DNA from: Ahaetulla prasina
Taxonomy: Eukaryota > Chordata > Lepidosauria > Squamata > Colubridae
Direction of reading: 5' to 3'
Assembly: GCF_028640845.1 (NCBI RefSeq)
Contig: NC_080541.1
Location: 177,112,502-177,176,501, forward strand
Length of the DNA: 64,000 nucleotides
Made by a program: the position numbers and the translations under genes. Each line of letters opens with the position of its first letter. The stretch's first letter is position 1. The notes beneath the pieces were generated by a model. It did no database searches and was not told the origin of the DNA. It saw only the letters and a program-made list of their open reading frames with translations. Shown piece by piece: positions 60,990-64,000 of this stretch.

Positions 60990-61522
60990 CAGAAATTTTA
61001 TTTTATTTTTTATTTTCATCAAGCATGTATTAGATAACAGATACAAGTATAAACATGATTATGAATACATGAAATGGATATGAATAAAAGGGACTATTAG
61101 GACAGGGACAGTAGGTATGCTGGTGTGTTTATGCATGCCCCTTAGGAATGGGGTGAGGTCGACAGTAGACAGTCTAAGGTTAAAGTTTTGGGGGTTTGGG
61201 GAAGAAACCAGGTAATGCATTCCAGGCATTAACCACTCTGTTGCTGAAGTCGTATTTTCTGCGATCAAGTTTAGATCATTAGAGATGAGTACTCCAAGGT
61301 CCTTGACAGAGTGAGGGTCGTCTACGAGGTTGTATCCATCCAGCTTGAATTTTGTGTTCTGATTTTTTTTGCCAATGTGTAAGACAGAACATTTGTTGGT
61401 TGAGATTTGGAGTTGCCAATGTTTGATCATTCTGACACATAGTCAAGGTCTCTTTGTAGGATAGCAGCATTGTCAGTGGTGTTGAATAGTTTTACATCAT
61501 CAGCGAAGAGAACACAGTTGCT
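60990..61522 (-). mobile_element. CR1/L3-like LINE 3' fragment with an internal deletion
   Basis: It is the same family as 977-3660. On the minus strand the frame 61430-61059 reads WQLQISTNKCSVLHIGKKNQ and DDPHSVKDLGVLISNDL, then jumps to the far C-terminus (NFNLRLSTVDLTPFLRGMHK). In the reference copy these blocks are about 530 bp further apart, so roughly 0.5 kb is deleted near 61275. The 3' end lies in the T-rich tract near 60995-61015. Confidence 0.85.
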
Positions 61523-61544
61523 ATATGCTATATAGCATATAGCA
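61519..61544. repeat. Perfect 26-bp palindrome at the LINE 5' junction
   Basis: TGCTATATGCTAT is followed by its own reverse complement. CACAGTTGCTATATG flanks it as a direct repeat (61513 and 61543). It sits where the LINE sequence stops. Confidence 0.9.
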
Positions 61545-61673
61545 CAGTTGCTATATGATATGATTATAATATGATATAAAATGGGAAGGTACATCATATA
61601 GCTTTAAGACTAAGCCATTCCAATACTAGATAGGTCATTACCATTCATTATTTTTCCTTCCTGCTTACCTTCC

Positions 61674-61772
61674 AAGTAGTCCTTGACTTATGAACACAAA
61701 TTTATGTTGCTAAGTGGGACAGTTATTAAGTGAGTTTTGTCCCACTTTATGACCTTCTTGCCACAATTATTA
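61674..61772. mobile_element. Inverted-repeat (MITE-like) element, left quarter
   Basis: It starts CAAGTAGTCCTTGACTTATG and runs to GACCTTCTTGCCACAATTAT, where the next element cuts it. Confidence 0.8.
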
Positions 61773-64000
61773 TTTTTTTAATAAAAAAGTTTTATTTCCA
61801 TTTTCCAACAACCTATTCAATATACAGTCTCTTTTTCAACATTAGTCATTAGCTTTCATTTGTTACTTATTCGGACATGCCCAGCTACCACTTCCTTCCT
61901 TAACAAACCTTTCCTCCTCCATTCTCTACTTTCTTCTACTTTCTTCATCCTTCCTCTCCTTCACTTTTCTACTTCCTCTCCTCCTTCCCCACTCTTCTCT
62001 TCCACCCTTTCTAACCCTCTCTCTTTCCCCTGTCTTCTTCCTCTTCTTTCCCCCTCTTCTACCTCTCTCTTTCCTACCTACTTTCTTCCTTCACTCTCTC
62101 CTCTCCCTTTCCATTCCCTTCTGAAATGGCAGCTGAGCAGCCCCGATTTCATTTCAAATTATTTCTATTTCTTAATTACATATCTTCAATCATTCCTTTA
62201 CATTGATCCTTCATCCCCCACTCTCCCCCCTTCCCCTCCCTCCTCCCTCCCACCCCCCCAGACTTCCCAGAACAAAGTACAGGGTATAAAATTAACAATC
62301 ATAAATTAAAATACAATATAAATCATAATCCATAGTCACTCCTCTCTCTAAGACCTTAACTCCCCTTCCAGAAACAAAAAAGTACATTCTTCTTCCAGTC
62401 CATTATATATCAGTCCATTCCACTCCTAAAATCTTCAGAATCTTCCAATTAAATTAGTATTTCCAGTTCACCAATAAAATACATAATTTTTAATATCCAA
62501 TCTTCATCGATTAACACCAAATATATATCAATCCATTCCACTCCTGAAGTCTTCAGAATCTTATAGTTTTTAATATCCAATCTTCATCGATCAAGACCAA
62601 AACGATATTCCATCTTCCAGTATTCATCAGAAGTTCTTTTATAATATACCTTTCTTCCTTAAACAGTCTCCCAAATATAATTCATATTTCCAGCTTCAAT
62701 TCTTAAATTTTTATCCAATCTCCAAAAATAAATAATATTCTATCTTCTCATATCTTTAATCACTTACATAAATCAAATAACATTGCTAATATTAATATTT
62801 CTTCAATTTACCTTACATCTGTCAAATAACATTATTAAAATTATACTTATAACTTATATCCAAAATATATCAATTATAACAATTAAATTCTATTTAACCA
62901 AATACCAACATTACATCCAAATATTTTTCTATCTGTCCTCCAAAAGTTAAACAATATTCCATCTTCCCATTCCTTTATACCTCACATATATCAAATAGTA
63001 ACACCTTATACCCAAAATAGATCAGTTGTAAAAATTAAACCCTCTCTATATATATTTTTTTAAAAAACCATCAAAATCACATCTTAAGCATTCTCCTTCC
63101 CCTTGTCTTCTATCTTACACATTTTCCACCATCTGCTCACCAATCAGCTTAACATCTAACAATAAAGAATTTCCAATCTTTAATATATTGGTGTAAAAAT
63201 CTCTTGTTTAAAAACTTATTAAGAAAAGATAAGCTTCCAAAAGTTCCTATATAAAAAAAAATTCCATATTTGAACTGAAGAAGTTTCCAAGATTTTAGTA
63301 GTTAGTTCTGTTTGCTTAAGAGCCTTTTTTAAACTGTAAAATCTACCAAAAAGAGAAAAAAAAATTCAATAAACTTTTCTTCTTAAACATTGTGATAAAG
63401 AAAAAGGTAAAAAGAAAAAAAATCATTAACAGTTCTTATTCATTCCATTTAAAAAGTAGCTTGCTATATTCTTCTTATAGGTTCCACGCCAGCAGTTATA
63501 ATAAGTATTTCCTTAACTTTCACTTCCAATACACAAAACGTCATTTGCTAAAATCTTCTTACAAGCAAATGCCAGCACACTCCAACACTTTTAAAAGCAG
63601 TTGTTTTTAATTGCTTAATTGCCATCTTCTTTTAAACTTTATTTCTTAAAATTAAAATTAGTAAAAAATCTTTTTAAATTTATCTGAAACCAGTCTTAAA
63701 ATCTCTTCCTTTATCCTTTTGTAGTTATACTATCCTTTGTATATTGCAAACGCCATTTTAAATCCACTCAGGTTGAAAGTTAGTTCAAAGGAAGGCTATT
63801 TAAGAGCTGAAGTTAAGATTTATTACTTGCAAATTCTTGCTAGTCCTCCTGCTTTGTTCTGTCTGTGTTAAGTTCTCTTTAAAAATAAATCTTGGCACAG
63901 AGATGGTCGCGGCTTCTCATTCTGTATAAACAGAAGCACCCTGGGCACGGAGCTTCGTCAGGCTAAAGGGGAGCTCTCACCCTTCGATCCCCTGGTTAAA
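61773..64000 (-). mobile_element. Retroelement without ORFs, truncated by the window edge
   Basis: Read on the minus strand, an AATAAA-containing end (GGAAATAAAACTTTTTTATT) lies at about 61775-61800, preceded by an A/G-rich stretch (61880-62120) and more than 1.8 kb of A-rich DNA with no frame above 72 codons. Near 63900-64000 the strand is less A-rich (CTTTAGCCTGACGAAGCTCC). The layout suggests a LINE UTR or non-autonomous derivative (L1-type is a guess) inserted into the inverted-repeat element at 61772. A block of about 120 bp (CAATCCATTCCACTCCTGAA with CCAATCTTCATCGAT) occurs twice at about 62405-62520 and 62528-62600. Confidence 0.5.

Overview
The window is animal nuclear DNA, most likely from a squamate reptile and probably a snake. 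It is AT-rich, with short exons far apart and introns packed with interspersed repeats. The repeat set is squamate-like: CR1/L3-, L2-, R4/Dong- and L1-type LINE pieces, tRNA-derived SINEs, a roughly 0.4-kb inverted-repeat element with ends like CAGGTAGTCCTCGACTTAC, several hAT-type elements, and LINE 3' ends that run into (TATCC)n or (AATAG)n microsatellites. There are no bacterial genes, operons, CRISPR arrays or phage features.

The only host gene I can recognise is ST3GAL3 (beta-galactoside alpha-2,3-sialyltransferase 3, family GT29). It lies on the minus strand and is incomplete at both ends. In order of transcription the exons are 35888-35794, then a 64-nt exon present twice (23001-22938 and 21080-21017), then 17527-17432 (sialylmotif L), then 12286-12100. 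Splice sites and codon phases join up exactly when only one copy of the 64-nt exon is used. The N-terminal exons must lie beyond the right edge and the sialylmotif S and C-terminal exons beyond the left edge; I found neither inside.

Layout. 1-12.1 kb: intron 3' of the last visible exon, with a nearly intact CR1-like LINE, a second LINE 3' end, foldbacks and an old pair of related repeat units. 12.1-17.5 kb: exon, LINE pieces, a SINE, a long hairpin and another exon. 17.5-24.6 kb: a 1.92-kb near-identical tandem duplication carrying the 64-nt exon, in DNA where an L2-type LINE had split an older inverted-repeat element. 25.7-28.8 kb: a CR1 LINE interrupted by an L2 3' end and by a solo LTR with a 5-bp target-site duplication. 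30-35.8 kb: degraded repeats and the fourth coding segment. 36-64 kb: upstream intron with two R4-type LINE copies, an L2 C-terminal half, SINE and hAT insertions, an unexplained 232-codon frame, a 2-kb element with a large foldback array, and an ORF-less retroelement cut by the right edge.

The main points for follow-up are the exon duplication (splicing in both copies gives an immediate AGA-TAA stop, so it is a poison-exon variant, a mutually exclusive pair, or an assembly error), the 49-bp-arm hairpin 50 nt past a splice donor, and the foldback array at 58.4-59.8 kb. I see no complete, clearly new functional system.
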